From NCBI GenBank assembly GCA_003551785.1, contig PUNP01000900.1, positions 1 to 38,324 of the forward strand: a stretch of 38,324 nucleotides of DNA, in the 5' to 3' direction. This stretch comes from Candidatus Brocadiaceae bacterium. GTDB lineage: Bacteria; Planctomycetota; Brocadiia; SM23-32. A model generated the notes under the pieces. The model worked only from the letters and a program-made list of their open reading frames with translations. It was not told the DNA's origin and did not search any database. The position numbers were made by a program, and so were the translations under genes. Shown here piece after piece: positions 23,307 through 30,919 of the stretch; position 1 is the stretch's first letter, and each line of letters opens with the position of its first letter.

Positions 23307-25493
23307 TTATTCGGCTTCAACTGCGACCTCCTGAATATCCGGGACATACCCGCCGCTTCCCGACGTTCGCTCTTTCTCTCCGGTGATGATGCGGACATCC
23401 AGCACGGAAAGCCCTTTTCTGTGGACATTGACGGGATTCAAATCCACTTCCCTGATCCCGGGGTTTTCCGCAAGCAGCATCGAAACGTTGACCAGGGCCT
23501 TTTTTAAGCTCGGGATATCGACCGGAGCGGTTCCTCTTATGCCTTTCAGCACCGGAACCCCGCGGATATCCCGGATCATCTCACCGGCTTCTCTTTCGTC
23601 GATCGGACAGACCCTGAAGGAGACGTCCTCAAGCACTTCGACAAAAATCCCGCCGAGCCCGAACATGACGACCGGCCCGAACGCAGGATCGCGCATGCCG
23701 CCGATAATAACCTCGACGCCTTCTTCCGTGTCCATTTTGCTGACCAAAACGCCGGAGATTCTGCTGTTTTCATCATGTCGCCTGGCATTGGCGGTAATGT
23801 CTTCGAATGCGTTTTCAACGTCCTCGCCGTTGTGCAGGCTGAGTTTAACGCAGCCCGCGTCCGATTTATGCAGAATATCTCTGGAAACTATTTTCAGCGC
23901 CACGGGGTATCCGATCCGGCCGGCAAACTCCACCGCTTCTTTTTTGTTTTTTGCCGTCATCTCTTCGGGGTAAGGCAGGTGGTATGCATCAAGAATTTTT
24001 TTGGCTTCCGGCTCGGGAACGCTTGCCTCAGTGTCGTTAAGCACATCTTCAATTTTTGCGGAACGTTTGAAGTTGCTTATCGCGGCTGCGCCCCCCACGT
24101 TGGTTTTATATTCACGATACTCTGCCAGGGCGGCCATAGCATTGACAGCATCGTGATGATCCATGAAAAGCGGTATGTTATGGTTGTTTAAAATACCGAT
24201 CAGTTCCGCATTGACAAAAGAGAAAAAGGTATATATCAGCACCGGCTTGTCGGCGCGGGATATCAGTTCGCACATACGCATCACGTATCCTTTCTCCACC
24301 TCTAAAGCATTGGGATCGACAAGGGAAAACCCGGCGAATCCGCCGACAACCAGGACCCCGTCAATCTGGTCGTCTTCCAATGCAATTTCAGTTGCCTCGA
24401 CAACGTTTTCCCATCCCGCCAAATCAATGGGATTTGAAACCGATCCGTTGTCAGGAACTATTTTTCCCAATTTACGTTTTGTCGATTCAGACAGTTCGGG
24501 GACGTCCAGACCTTTTTCTATGCAGGCGTCACTGGTGAGCACACAATCGCCGCCGCCCTGGGATATAATGCACATGCTGTTTTTTTCCGGCAATTTCCCC
24601 TGGTTCAACGCAAGAAGTGTTGATGCAAGCTCGGTAAAGCTGTTGACCTGTATAGCCCCGCACTGTTTCATCGCTGCGCTGTGGATATCGCTGTCTCCGG
24701 CTATGGAAGCGGTATGGCTGGAGACCATTTCGGCGCCTTTTTCCGTGCAACCGCTTTTGATGACCACAACGGGCTTAGTCCTGACGGTTTTACGTACTTC
24801 TTCGAGAAATCGTCGCCCTTCGAGTAAGCCTTCGATATGAACGGCAATTGTTTTGGTGAGCGGGTCATCGCGAAAATACCGGATAAACTCATGGGCCTTC
24901 AGGTCGGCTTGATTTCCGATATCCACAACGTGGCTGAACCCAAGTCCGCGCGCGGCTCCGGGCACGGTGAGCGAATGGGATAAATTACCGCTCTGTGTTA
25001 TAAATGCCGTATGGCCGGGTTCGACAAGCCCGATCATCAGCAGGTCCAGGCTCACGGGTGCGCAATAGTACCCCATGGTGTTCGGGCCGACGACACGTGT
25101 CCCGTTTCGGTTCGCATATTCAATCAGTTCCTCCAGCTCCTGCTGATACTTTCTCCCCTCGGGGTTTCCCTGTTCGGCGAAGCCCGAGGACAGGATAATA
25201 ATTCCGCTCACGCCCTTTTTTACACAATCGTCGATGGCGCCGGCGACCGCGCTCCGGGGCAGTGCGATCATGGCGACATCGACGCCGCCGGGGACGTCCA
25301 GCACAGCAGGGTAGCATGTATGCCCCAGGATGGAATCGGCTTTGGGGTTAATCGGGTAAATTGCGCCCTTATATCCACGTTCCAGCGCTATTTTCATTAA
25401 GAGATGCGAAAAACTGTCAGGTCTGCGTGATGCCCCTATGATCGCCAGTGATTCCGGATGCATTAAACGATGGAGGTTGTCATTTGTATCCAT
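23307..25493 (-). CDS. ADP-forming acyl-CoA synthetase, fused alpha-beta (acetate-CoA ligase type)
   Basis: This 728-residue protein interconverts an acyl-CoA plus ADP and phosphate with the free acid plus ATP. Domains in order are a CoA-binding Rossmann domain (H-P-E-S-L-A-I-I-G-A-S at 12-22), a succinyl-CoA-ligase-like domain with the phosphorylatable His260 in S-S-H-T-A-S-I-A-G, and a C-terminal ATP-grasp domain (Y-P-V-A-L-K-I-V-S, H-K-S-D-A-G-C-V-K-L, F-G-P-V-V-M-F-G-L-G-G). Length is normal for the fused form. It lies upstream of the thiolase-like and DUF35 genes, so the three probably process one acid. Acetate, propionate or a branched acid are all possible. Confidence 0.93.
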   Translation of the reverse strand: MDTNDNLHRLMHPESLAIIGASRRPDSFSHLLMKIALERGYKGAIYPINPKADSILGHTCYPAVLDVPGGVDVAMIALPRSAVAGAIDDCVKKGVSGIIILSSGFAEQGNPEGRKYQQELEELIEYANRNGTRVVGPNTMGYYCAPVSLDLLMIGLVEPGHTAFITQSGNLSHSLTVPGAARGLGFSHVVDIGNQADLKAHEFIRYFRDDPLTKTIAVHIEGLLEGRRFLEEVRKTVRTKPVVVIKSGCTEKGAEMVSSHTASIAGDSDIHSAAMKQCGAIQVNSFTELASTLLALNQGKLPEKNSMCIISQGGGDCVLTSDACIEKGLDVPELSESTKRKLGKIVPDNGSVSNPIDLAGWENVVEATEIALEDDQIDGVLVVGGFAGFSLVDPNALEVEKGYVMRMCELISRADKPVLIYTFFSFVNAELIGILNNHNIPLFMDHHDAVNAMAALAEYREYKTNVGGAAAISNFKRSAKIEDVLNDTEASVPEPEAKKILDAYHLPYPEEMTAKNKKEAVEFAGRIGYPVALKIVSRDILHKSDAGCVKLSLHNGEDVENAFEDITANARRHDENSRISGVLVSKMDTEEGVEVIIGGMRDPAFGPVVMFGLGGIFVEVLEDVSFRVCPIDEREAGEMIRDIRGVPVLKGIRGTAPVDIPSLKKALVNVSMLLAENPGIREVDLNPVNVHRKGLSVLDVRIITGEKERTSGSGGYVPDIQEVAVEAE

Positions 25494-25561
25494 TCTCTGT
25501 TCTTAATAGACCTCGAAAAGTAAGTGAACTTATTTTGTCAATCTTTTTTTCGTGAATAATA

Positions 25562-25660
25562 TGCTGCAGGCAAATTTTCGGTGAACCCCGTTACTTTATC
25601 ACCACCGTGCCTTGTGCCGGTGTTGATGCTGCGTGGTTTACTGGGGACTTACTGCTGCAG
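25562..25660 (+). mobile_element. Palindromic repeat family, full copy flanked by an 8-bp direct repeat
   Basis: Positions 25571-25652 hold a full family copy: GTGAACCCCGTTACTTTATC, the CACCACCG...CCGGTG centre around GTGCCTTGTGC, and GCGTGGTTTACTGGGGACTT. TGCTGCAG occurs just outside on both sides (25562-25569 and 25653-25660), like a target-site duplication. It lies 78 bp upstream of the acyl-CoA synthetase start. Confidence 0.7.
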
Positions 25661-25727
25661 GACATAAGAAGCAGGACGTCGCTGACCTCGCCCACACAAC
25701 GAAATTAATTATAATTAAAAAACAGGC

Positions 25728-25798
25728 TTTGTCAAGTGAACTTTACATATAAAACATGTTACTGCATAGAAGGATTTTTGTCAAATGCACTTTACATA
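25728..25798 (+). repeat. Pair of 22-bp direct repeats
   Basis: TTTGTCAAGTGAACTTTACA (25728) and TTTGTCAAATGCACTTTACA (25777) are 49 bases apart start to start. Spacing near five helical turns suits a cooperatively bound regulator, but it may also be a duplicated remnant. Confidence 0.5.
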
Positions 25799-25909
25799 GA
25801 GGAATTTGCGCTGTAAGTTTTTTTGTGTATCGGCAAGCCCGGAATCCCCTAAATTTCATGCTCACAGTCCCAGAGTAAGCAGAATAAACGTTTCTGAACT
25901 CACAAAAAA

Positions 25910-27517
25910 TCAATTGTCTTTATTTCCAGTAAATCCGGGGCCGCCGCCGGCCACATACCCGCCGGATTCTCCGCTTTCAGAACCGCTGAGCCAGAAGGAA
26001 TAAAGATCACCTTTCGTGAGGTGGAACCGGAAGCGTACGGGCCGATTGGCGTGCTCCCCCGCTATGCGGTCGCCCTTCCACTTAACCATCATTTTCGTAC
26101 TGTCGCCGGCTATAGGAAAACAATCCGACTTTGTAAACCCGGGAAGGGGTTCGCCCTGTTTGGAACAGACCTCAACCGTAAGCAGCCCCTCGGGAGCGTC
26201 AATGTTTACGAACAGATGTTTGCCTCTGAATGTGACGGTGCGGGTGAGGAGCGTTTTTTCTTCCTCCCCTGCACGCATCGATGCAAGCCCGTCGCGCCGC
26301 AGCGCAGCTATTCCTATAGCCCCGCCGTTGTACATGCCGGGAGTGCCGTCCGGATCAAACCCGGAATATCCGGAATAGGGAAAGACCAGTTGATCGTCCT
26401 TTATCACGCAAATGGAAGTTGTGCTGTGCAGATATGCGCGATCCCAGGGACCTTCATGCCGCAGAGAGCGTATGAAACCGCTCCGATCCGGACGGTGCCA
26501 GTGAAAACCATCCCTGCTGAAGCCGATATCGATATCGGTCAGTTTGGGAAAATCCCCATCGTTACACACTGAGTTTTCGGGCCCTCGATGGATCTCGTGC
26601 ATGCCCAGCATAATGCTCTCGTATGCAACGCCGTGCAGTGCATAAAGCTGGCAGGAGCCGCCTTCTGCAGGATACGCCGGATATCCGGCGGCAGGTTCCG
26701 GCCTATCGAGGCGGTCGGCACAGGTCCAATAGACAGCATCTGTCCAGTCGTTTCCCTCCAGGAAAACGGGGTGTTCGGCATACCACCTTGCGCGAAGGTC
26801 GTGACCGTTCCTTTGGATATGCCTCTTTATGCTGTACACCCAGACTTTTCGGAAGGGGTTGTAAAAAAACGACTGAGCGTCGCCGGCCGGGCCGGCAAGC
26901 ACGGGTTTCGACCAATTGACACCGTCAGGTGACGTATGAAGGGTATGTACTCGCGGATTCTTTCGGTTAAAATTGATTAGCTTGTATTTTTCCTCTAGGC
27001 TCTTCGCTTCCAGGTCGAGCCATACCGCAAACACGGCGCCCGGAGTATCAGGTGGCAAGGCTTTGCCGTCGGGGCCGGGTTCGCGGAACATATTCCCGGC
27101 ACCATGGCCGAAATCCGGACGTTCCCAGTTGACCATATCCGGGCTTACGGCCATATGTCTGCAACGCGGGTCAAGTGTGCCGGAATGGTAAAACATCTCG
27201 TATCGTCCCGCATCCGGGTTGTAAAAAACACCGCCCTGCTGCAGGCCGACCCGCGGCTTGATGCGTGTTTCGAATTCCGTTTTTGCCTCGAGAACGGGGT
27301 TGCCCGCATATCGCTCCGGCTTGTGATAAACGCGCTGCAGTGCAGTTTCCTCAATCAGGAAATCATCCACAAACAGCTGTCGCCCGATGTCTATGGGGAT
27401 AACCTCCGGTGGATTGTCAAGGTATGGAACCGGCATCGGTTCCTCAGATTGAGGGTCCATATACCGCGGCGGCCATTCATCGGGCAGAACAATACCGTTA
27501 TATAACCTTTCGCTCAT
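25910..27517 (-). CDS. GH32-like five-bladed propeller protein
   Basis: This protein of about 535 residues has near its N-terminus I-D-I-G-R-Q-L-F-V-D-D-F-L-I-E, a hallmark of a large uncharacterised group annotated as GH32-like in PVC bacteria. Propeller segments follow (H-M-A-V-S-P-D-M-V-N-W-E, T-L-H-T-S-P-D-G-V-N-W-S, I-G-F-S-R-D-G-F-H-W-H-R-P), and the last ~130 residues look like a beta-sandwich (T-V-E-V-C-S-K-Q-G). No invertase W-M-N-D-P motif is present, so fructan activity is not implied. No signal peptide is seen. The start at 27517 (MSERLY) was chosen for its GGAGAG site; the ATG at 27532 is possible. It follows the sialidase-like gene almost without a gap. Confidence 0.82.
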   Translation of the reverse strand: MSERLYNGIVLPDEWPPRYMDPQSEEPMPVPYLDNPPEVIPIDIGRQLFVDDFLIEETALQRVYHKPERYAGNPVLEAKTEFETRIKPRVGLQQGGVFYNPDAGRYEMFYHSGTLDPRCRHMAVSPDMVNWERPDFGHGAGNMFREPGPDGKALPPDTPGAVFAVWLDLEAKSLEEKYKLINFNRKNPRVHTLHTSPDGVNWSKPVLAGPAGDAQSFFYNPFRKVWVYSIKRHIQRNGHDLRARWYAEHPVFLEGNDWTDAVYWTCADRLDRPEPAAGYPAYPAEGGSCQLYALHGVAYESIMLGMHEIHRGPENSVCNDGDFPKLTDIDIGFSRDGFHWHRPDRSGFIRSLRHEGPWDRAYLHSTTSICVIKDDQLVFPYSGYSGFDPDGTPGMYNGGAIGIAALRRDGLASMRAGEEEKTLLTRTVTFRGKHLFVNIDAPEGLLTVEVCSKQGEPLPGFTKSDCFPIAGDSTKMMVKWKGDRIAGEHANRPVRFRFHLTKGDLYSFWLSGSESGESGGYVAGGGPGFTGNKDN

Positions 27518-27535
27518 AAAATCGCTCTCCATCTT

Positions 27536-28648
27536 TCAAAGTTCATCCAATTTAAAACGTACGCTGACAACGGAATGCATTTCTTCGCCCGGGGTATATT
27601 TGATATAGGTAGTGGCAACAAACGTGCCGTCCGGCAATACTTCCAGTCCGGGATAAGTATGATCCGTTCCCGCATAGCTGTGCAACAGTTTGATTCTGAA
27701 TTCGCCCTCGCATCCTTCTACTATATCCTCATACCGTCCAACCCACGCGGTGAAATGGCTGTTTTTATCGTTTCTTTCCGTCCGTCCGCGGAATGTCACA
27801 ACAAGGCGTCCGTCCGGAGCATAACGCGCCAGGTGACGGTCTCCGGTCAGCGCCATTGGCAGCGTCTTTGCTTCTGACCAGGACTCTCCTTCATCATTGC
27901 TAACTGAAAAATGCGAATGGATTTTTTTATCTTCCTTTGTCTGCTCCCGAATAAACAGCATGACCTGCTTGCCATCGGGGGAGCGCACAGCAGCCGGTTC
28001 ACTCGCTCCCGGCGCATCCACAACCGGTTTCGACTCACCCCACGTCAGCCCTCCGTCATAACTCGCACTCTGCCAGATGATCCCCGCTGAGGGGCTGCCT
28101 TCAGCGCTCCGTTCATACCACATTAAATGGCGCCTTCGGCCATCCGGAGCCGTCGTTTCAAGAATCGAAATCGGCGCCGTCCAGCCGGTTATCGGATCAC
28201 CGTTAGGTTCTGCCAGGGGCAGAGGTTCCATATCCGACCACGTGCTGCCTCCGTCCTCCGAACAGGCCCGGAGAAACGTCGTTCGGCCTTCGTCGCGACA
28301 GAAGACGTACAGCCGGGCCTTGCCCCGGCCATCCACCAACCGATGAATAGTAGGGTGCCCTCGTCCTTTTTCCCGCCAACTCTTCGGCACATCAAGCAGA
28401 TTACTCCACGTCAGGCCACCGTCGTTACTGCGTTTGAGAAGCCCCCCCGGGGCTCCATGCTTGCCAGAGCCATCCTGACGTCCCTGCCATACGCAGTACA
28501 TTGTCCTGCCGTCCGGCATAAGAAGGGTATGGGGATGGCCCTGCCAGATTTTTTCCGTTCCTCTGGCAATAACAACATGGCGGTGTGTTTCACCGGAAAT
28601 ATCAATAGTCGGTATCCTTATTGTCTTCGTGATTTCATTACCTGTCAT
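27536..28648 (-). CDS. Sialidase-like Asp-box (BNR) protein
   Basis: This 370-residue protein has four Asp-boxes of the S-x-D-x-G-x-x-W type: S74-N-D-G-G-L-T-W81, S130-E-D-G-G-S-T-W137, S196-Y-D-G-G-L-T-W203 and S250-N-D-E-G-E-S-W257. This defines a six-bladed sialidase-fold propeller. R-I-P at 11-13 could supply the first arginine of the triad. Whether it is a true exo-sialidase or acts on another sugar is unknown. There is no signal peptide, so it is presumably cytoplasmic. GGAGAAAAC precedes the ATG. The start overlaps the stop of the FCD remnant by ATGA, and its stop is 3 bases from an ATG of the GH32-like gene, giving a tight operon. Confidence 0.87.
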   Translation of the reverse strand: MTGNEITKTIRIPTIDISGETHRHVVIARGTEKIWQGHPHTLLMPDGRTMYCVWQGRQDGSGKHGAPGGLLKRSNDGGLTWSNLLDVPKSWREKGRGHPTIHRLVDGRGKARLYVFCRDEGRTTFLRACSEDGGSTWSDMEPLPLAEPNGDPITGWTAPISILETTAPDGRRRHLMWYERSAEGSPSAGIIWQSASYDGGLTWGESKPVVDAPGASEPAAVRSPDGKQVMLFIREQTKEDKKIHSHFSVSNDEGESWSEAKTLPMALTGDRHLARYAPDGRLVVTFRGRTERNDKNSHFTAWVGRYEDIVEGCEGEFRIKLLHSYAGTDHTYPGLEVLPDGTFVATTYIKYTPGEEMHSVVSVRFKLDEL

Positions 28649-29004
28649 AATGTTTTCTCCTTATCTGTTTTTTTAGAAATAAATATACGGGCTGCTTCCA
28701 CATGCTTTCGCGCGCACATCTCTGCCTTATCGGGGTCATCGTTCCTGATCGCCTCCACAATCTGTTCATGATCTCCTTTTACATCCTCCAGCGGGCGACC
28801 CACATTAGCGAGCAGGCCGAAAAGGCGATAAGAATCTCTCAACCGCAAAAGGAAAGGATTGCGGGAGGCTCTGATAATCCTGTCATGAAAGTTACTGTCA
28901 TATTGAAGTTTTTTCTCCGTTGTGTCAAATGAGGGCTGTTTTAAGAAGGGGATGAGAAAAGTTTGGCGCTCAATCAACTGCAGGAGCGAATGGCTGTTCG
29001 CCAC
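28645..29004 (-). pseudogene. GntR-family regulator remnant, FCD domain only
   Basis: This frame of about 119 residues contains the C-terminal half of an FCD ligand-binding domain: F-H-D-R-I-I-R-A-S-R-N-P-F-L-L, then D-H-E-Q-I-V-E-A-I-R-N-D-D-P-D-K-A-E with A-R-K-H-V-E-A-A-R, the metal- and ligand-binding helices. The N-terminal winged helix and first FCD helices are missing. Upstream codons back to a stop at 29056 do not resemble them. The only start is a GTG at 29004 without a good ribosome binding site. It cannot bind DNA by itself. The ATGA overlap shows it was once the first gene of the sialidase operon. Confidence 0.75.
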
Positions 29005-29164
29005 AGAATGATCACGTGAAAAATTTCGCTGTAAGGGCGACCCGCCCGGTCTCTCCTACAATTAATATCCAAATGAACAGAACCTTTCAGTTTCCAGAAT
29101 CGCATAATTCTGGTATAGTAAAGGTTCCTTTACAGCCCAAAAGGCAGGATATAGTGGTTCATGC

Positions 29165-29310
29165 CACTAGTGCTTAGTTGCATAAATAAGGCAAATGTTG
29201 GTAAGTCCTCAGTGAACTACGGGACATCACCACCGTGCCCTGTGCCGGTGGTGTGGAGGCAACGGGTCTACCAAATACATTATGCGGACTTATGCAACTA
29301 ACCACTAGTG
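29165..29310. mobile_element. 146-bp MITE-like element containing a palindromic-family copy
   Basis: The ends at 29165-29185 and 29290-29310 are inverted repeats agreeing at 20 of 21 positions, each with CACTAGTG at the outside and TTAGTTGCATAA inside. Between them sits a copy of the palindromic repeat family, so two repeat types are nested. Confidence 0.6.
29200..29272 (+). repeat. Palindromic repeat family, diverged copy
   Basis: The left arm GTAAGTCCTCAGTGAACTAC and centre CACCACCG, TGCCCTGTGC, CGGTGGTG are well kept. The right arm (ACGGGTCTACC) is degraded. It is located about 200 bp upstream of the GntR remnant. Confidence 0.65.
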
Positions 29311-29315
29311 CAACC

Positions 29316-29499
29316 GCGCCCCTCCGGGGCGCATTTATCTTTGTATCATTTATTACCCCTGGTTAAAACCAGGGGCTACCTAACTTCGCCCCGCTGGGGC
29401 GAAAACAGAGACCTTGCCCCGAACGAGGCAAAGTACGGCAGCCTCGGGTTTCAACCCGAGGGTGATGATTCACACGTATTTTGCGCCCTGGAAGGGCGC
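29316..29499. repeat. Cluster of five GC-rich hairpins
   Basis: Perfect stems with 2-3 base loops are GCGCCCC/GGGGCGC (29316-29332), CCCCTGGTT/AACCAGGGG (within 29356-29375), TTCGCCCC/GGGGCGAA (29385-29403), CCTCGGGTT/AACCCGAGG (29442-29461) and GCGCCCT/AGGGCGC (29483-29499). Each stem differs in sequence, so they are not copies of one unit. They could insulate the divergent promoters or be an RNA or nucleoid feature. Confidence 0.65.
29324..29377 (-). repeat. 54-bp dispersed repeat with CCCCTGG hairpin, copy 2 (inverted)
   Basis: The reverse complement matches 1124-1177 at 52 of 54 bases, including the hairpin and the following ATACAAAGAT and GCGCCCCGG segments. Confidence 0.8.
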
Positions 29500-29535
29500 G
29501 GTAGAGCGTTGCCTGTTGGCTATGATGCTTTTTCG

Positions 29536-29557
29536 GCCACGCCCCTATGGACGTGGC
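29536..29557. promoter_or_regulatory. Palindrome just upstream of the ROK gene, candidate operator
   Basis: Arms GCCACG (29536-29541) and CGTGGC (29552-29557) flank a 10-base centre, 29 bases before the chosen start codon. The position would suit autorepression by the ROK protein, but it could also be another of the local hairpins. Confidence 0.3.
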
Positions 29558-29586
29558 AATCCTTATAATTGATGAGGAAGCAAAAT

Positions 29587-30795
29587 ATGACAAACGGAGA
29601 AATTGAATATAATGGAACACGCAACGAGATTTTAAAAATTCTCCGGGAAGAAGGTTCCGTCACACGTCCCATCCTTGCACAGAAATTGCATCTGACCAGG
29701 GCGGCTATAGGGCTGCATATAAACGATCTGATGGAAGACGGGCTCGTGGAGGAAGTCGGCCGGGCCAGGAGCGCCGGAGGGCGAAAAGCGATTATGATAG
29801 CTATGGCGAACGACATCAACTGCACCCTGGGACTGGCGCTGCATGATCAGGAATTTTTTTATAATCTTTCAGATTTTGGGGATAATTCGCTGTTCAGCGG
29901 AAAAATTAAGCTCGGACGAAACATCGAGAGGGAGCGGTTGTGGAGCGAGGTTGCAAAGGTTACTGAAAAGTCTATGGATATCCTCAGGCGCGGTAAACTT
30001 ACCCTGCGCGAGACGCTCTTCGCCGTGGGTGCTGATTTCGATTCCGAAGGTACAGTTGTAGATTCCCTGCATTTCCCAATGCTGAAAGGAGTTAACCTGA
30101 AAAAGCGTTTTCGGCGGGAATACGACATTGACTGTGAAATCGTCAGCGCAGGGGAAGCCATGTTCCCGGGACTTTTGAAAAAGGAAATGTATGACGAACG
30201 TGTCGGCGTTCTCTACTGGCTGACCGGTGTAAGCTGGCGCCAGGGGCGCGGAAGTGGAATTCAATATAACGAAAAGATACTGCCTGGAATTAAACACCTT
30301 CCGCATCAGCAGATCGTGAAAAGCGGGGGCCGTGCATGTTACTGCGGTGAATCAGGATGTTTGGAAGTGGAAGCCGGAGGCATCGGCATCATACGGAGCC
30401 TGACGGAAAAGAATCCGACAAAATACCGCAACCTGAGCATAAGTGAAGTTGCCGATATGGCAGCTAAAGGCGACGTGGAGGTTGTCGAACTCATGGCGCA
30501 AGCTATCAGGAACGTGGGCAAGATTATCGCGCAGCCGGCCCTTCTGTATGCACCGAAATATCTTAGAGTGGTTACATGCCTCGGTCTGAACGAAAAAACG
30601 CTTCTTGATAACCTCAAGATCGGACTTGGTGATGCAATGCGCCCTTTCCAGATAGATGCTGTGAACATGGGGGTTATATATGATGTTGATACGCTCTTAC
30701 TGGAGGGGATGGCCGGGATGGCGCGATTGATTTTTACCGACACCCATGTCAGAAACAGTCTGAGAACATATGGTTCCACCCCCTGGGACGCTTGA
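29587..30795 (+). CDS. ROK-family transcriptional regulator (NagC/XylR-like)
   Basis: This 402-residue protein is the only complete plus-strand gene. A winged helix lies at about 8-65 (I-L-K-I-L-R-E-E-G-S-V-T-R-P-I-L-A-Q-K-L-H-L-T-R-A-A-I), followed by a wing R-S-A-G-G-R-K. The ROK domain has the zinc signature C251-Y-C253-G-E-S-G-C258-L-E. The D-x-G-x-T phosphate loop and the END active site of sugar kinases are not recognisable, so it should sense a sugar without phosphorylating it. It is divergent from the sialidase/GH32-like operon and is its likely regulator. The start at 29587 was chosen for GAGGAAG 6 bases upstream; a TTG at 29569 is the alternative. Confidence 0.87.
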   Translation: MTNGEIEYNGTRNEILKILREEGSVTRPILAQKLHLTRAAIGLHINDLMEDGLVEEVGRARSAGGRKAIMIAMANDINCTLGLALHDQEFFYNLSDFGDNSLFSGKIKLGRNIERERLWSEVAKVTEKSMDILRRGKLTLRETLFAVGADFDSEGTVVDSLHFPMLKGVNLKKRFRREYDIDCEIVSAGEAMFPGLLKKEMYDERVGVLYWLTGVSWRQGRGSGIQYNEKILPGIKHLPHQQIVKSGGRACYCGESGCLEVEAGGIGIIRSLTEKNPTKYRNLSISEVADMAAKGDVEVVELMAQAIRNVGKIIAQPALLYAPKYLRVVTCLGLNEKTLLDNLKIGLGDAMRPFQIDAVNMGVIYDVDTLLLEGMAGMARLIFTDTHVRNSLRTYGSTPWDA

Positions 30796-30832
30796 AAGCG
30801 TCCACTACGAGCCGGATTTTCGGTCGGGCTCG
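30786..30832 (+). terminator. Hairpins after the ROK gene, possible terminator between convergent genes
   Basis: GGACGCTT/AAGCGTCC (30786-30793 and 30796-30803) forms an 8-bp stem overlapping the ROK stop codon. A second stem CGAGCC/GGCTCG lies at 30808-30832, and a short T-run follows at about 30845. The gene at 30920-32269 converges from the other side, so a bidirectional terminator is expected here. Confidence 0.4.
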
Positions 30833-30919
30833 CAGTTGGCAATCATTTTTCGTCTTTGCATACGAATTTACTCCTTTATATAATTTAACTGGACGAACTA
30901 AACCATCTGAATTCACCTG

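Larger units (their letters stand above)
25494..25909. other. Intergenic region with palindromic repeat and direct repeats
   Basis: No gene was found. It contains the flanked palindromic repeat at 25562-25660 and a 22-bp direct repeat at 25728-25749 and 25777-25798 (20 of 22 matching). The A/T-rich stretch around 25700-25800 could hold the promoter of the acyl-CoA synthetase gene, but no convincing -10/-35 pair was settled. Confidence 0.6.
29005..29586. other. Divergent intergenic region rich in hairpins and nested repeats
   Basis: No gene was found between the GntR remnant and the ROK regulator. It contains a 146-bp inverted-repeat element (29165-29310), a diverged palindromic-family copy (29200-29272), the second copy of the 54-bp repeat (29324-29377) and a run of GC-rich hairpins to 29557. 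Loss of the GntR 5' half probably happened here. Confidence 0.65.

Noticed and set aside
25910..27517. True GH32 fructan hydrolase
   Set aside because: The W-M-N-D-P nucleophile motif is absent. Only the propeller fold resemblance remains.
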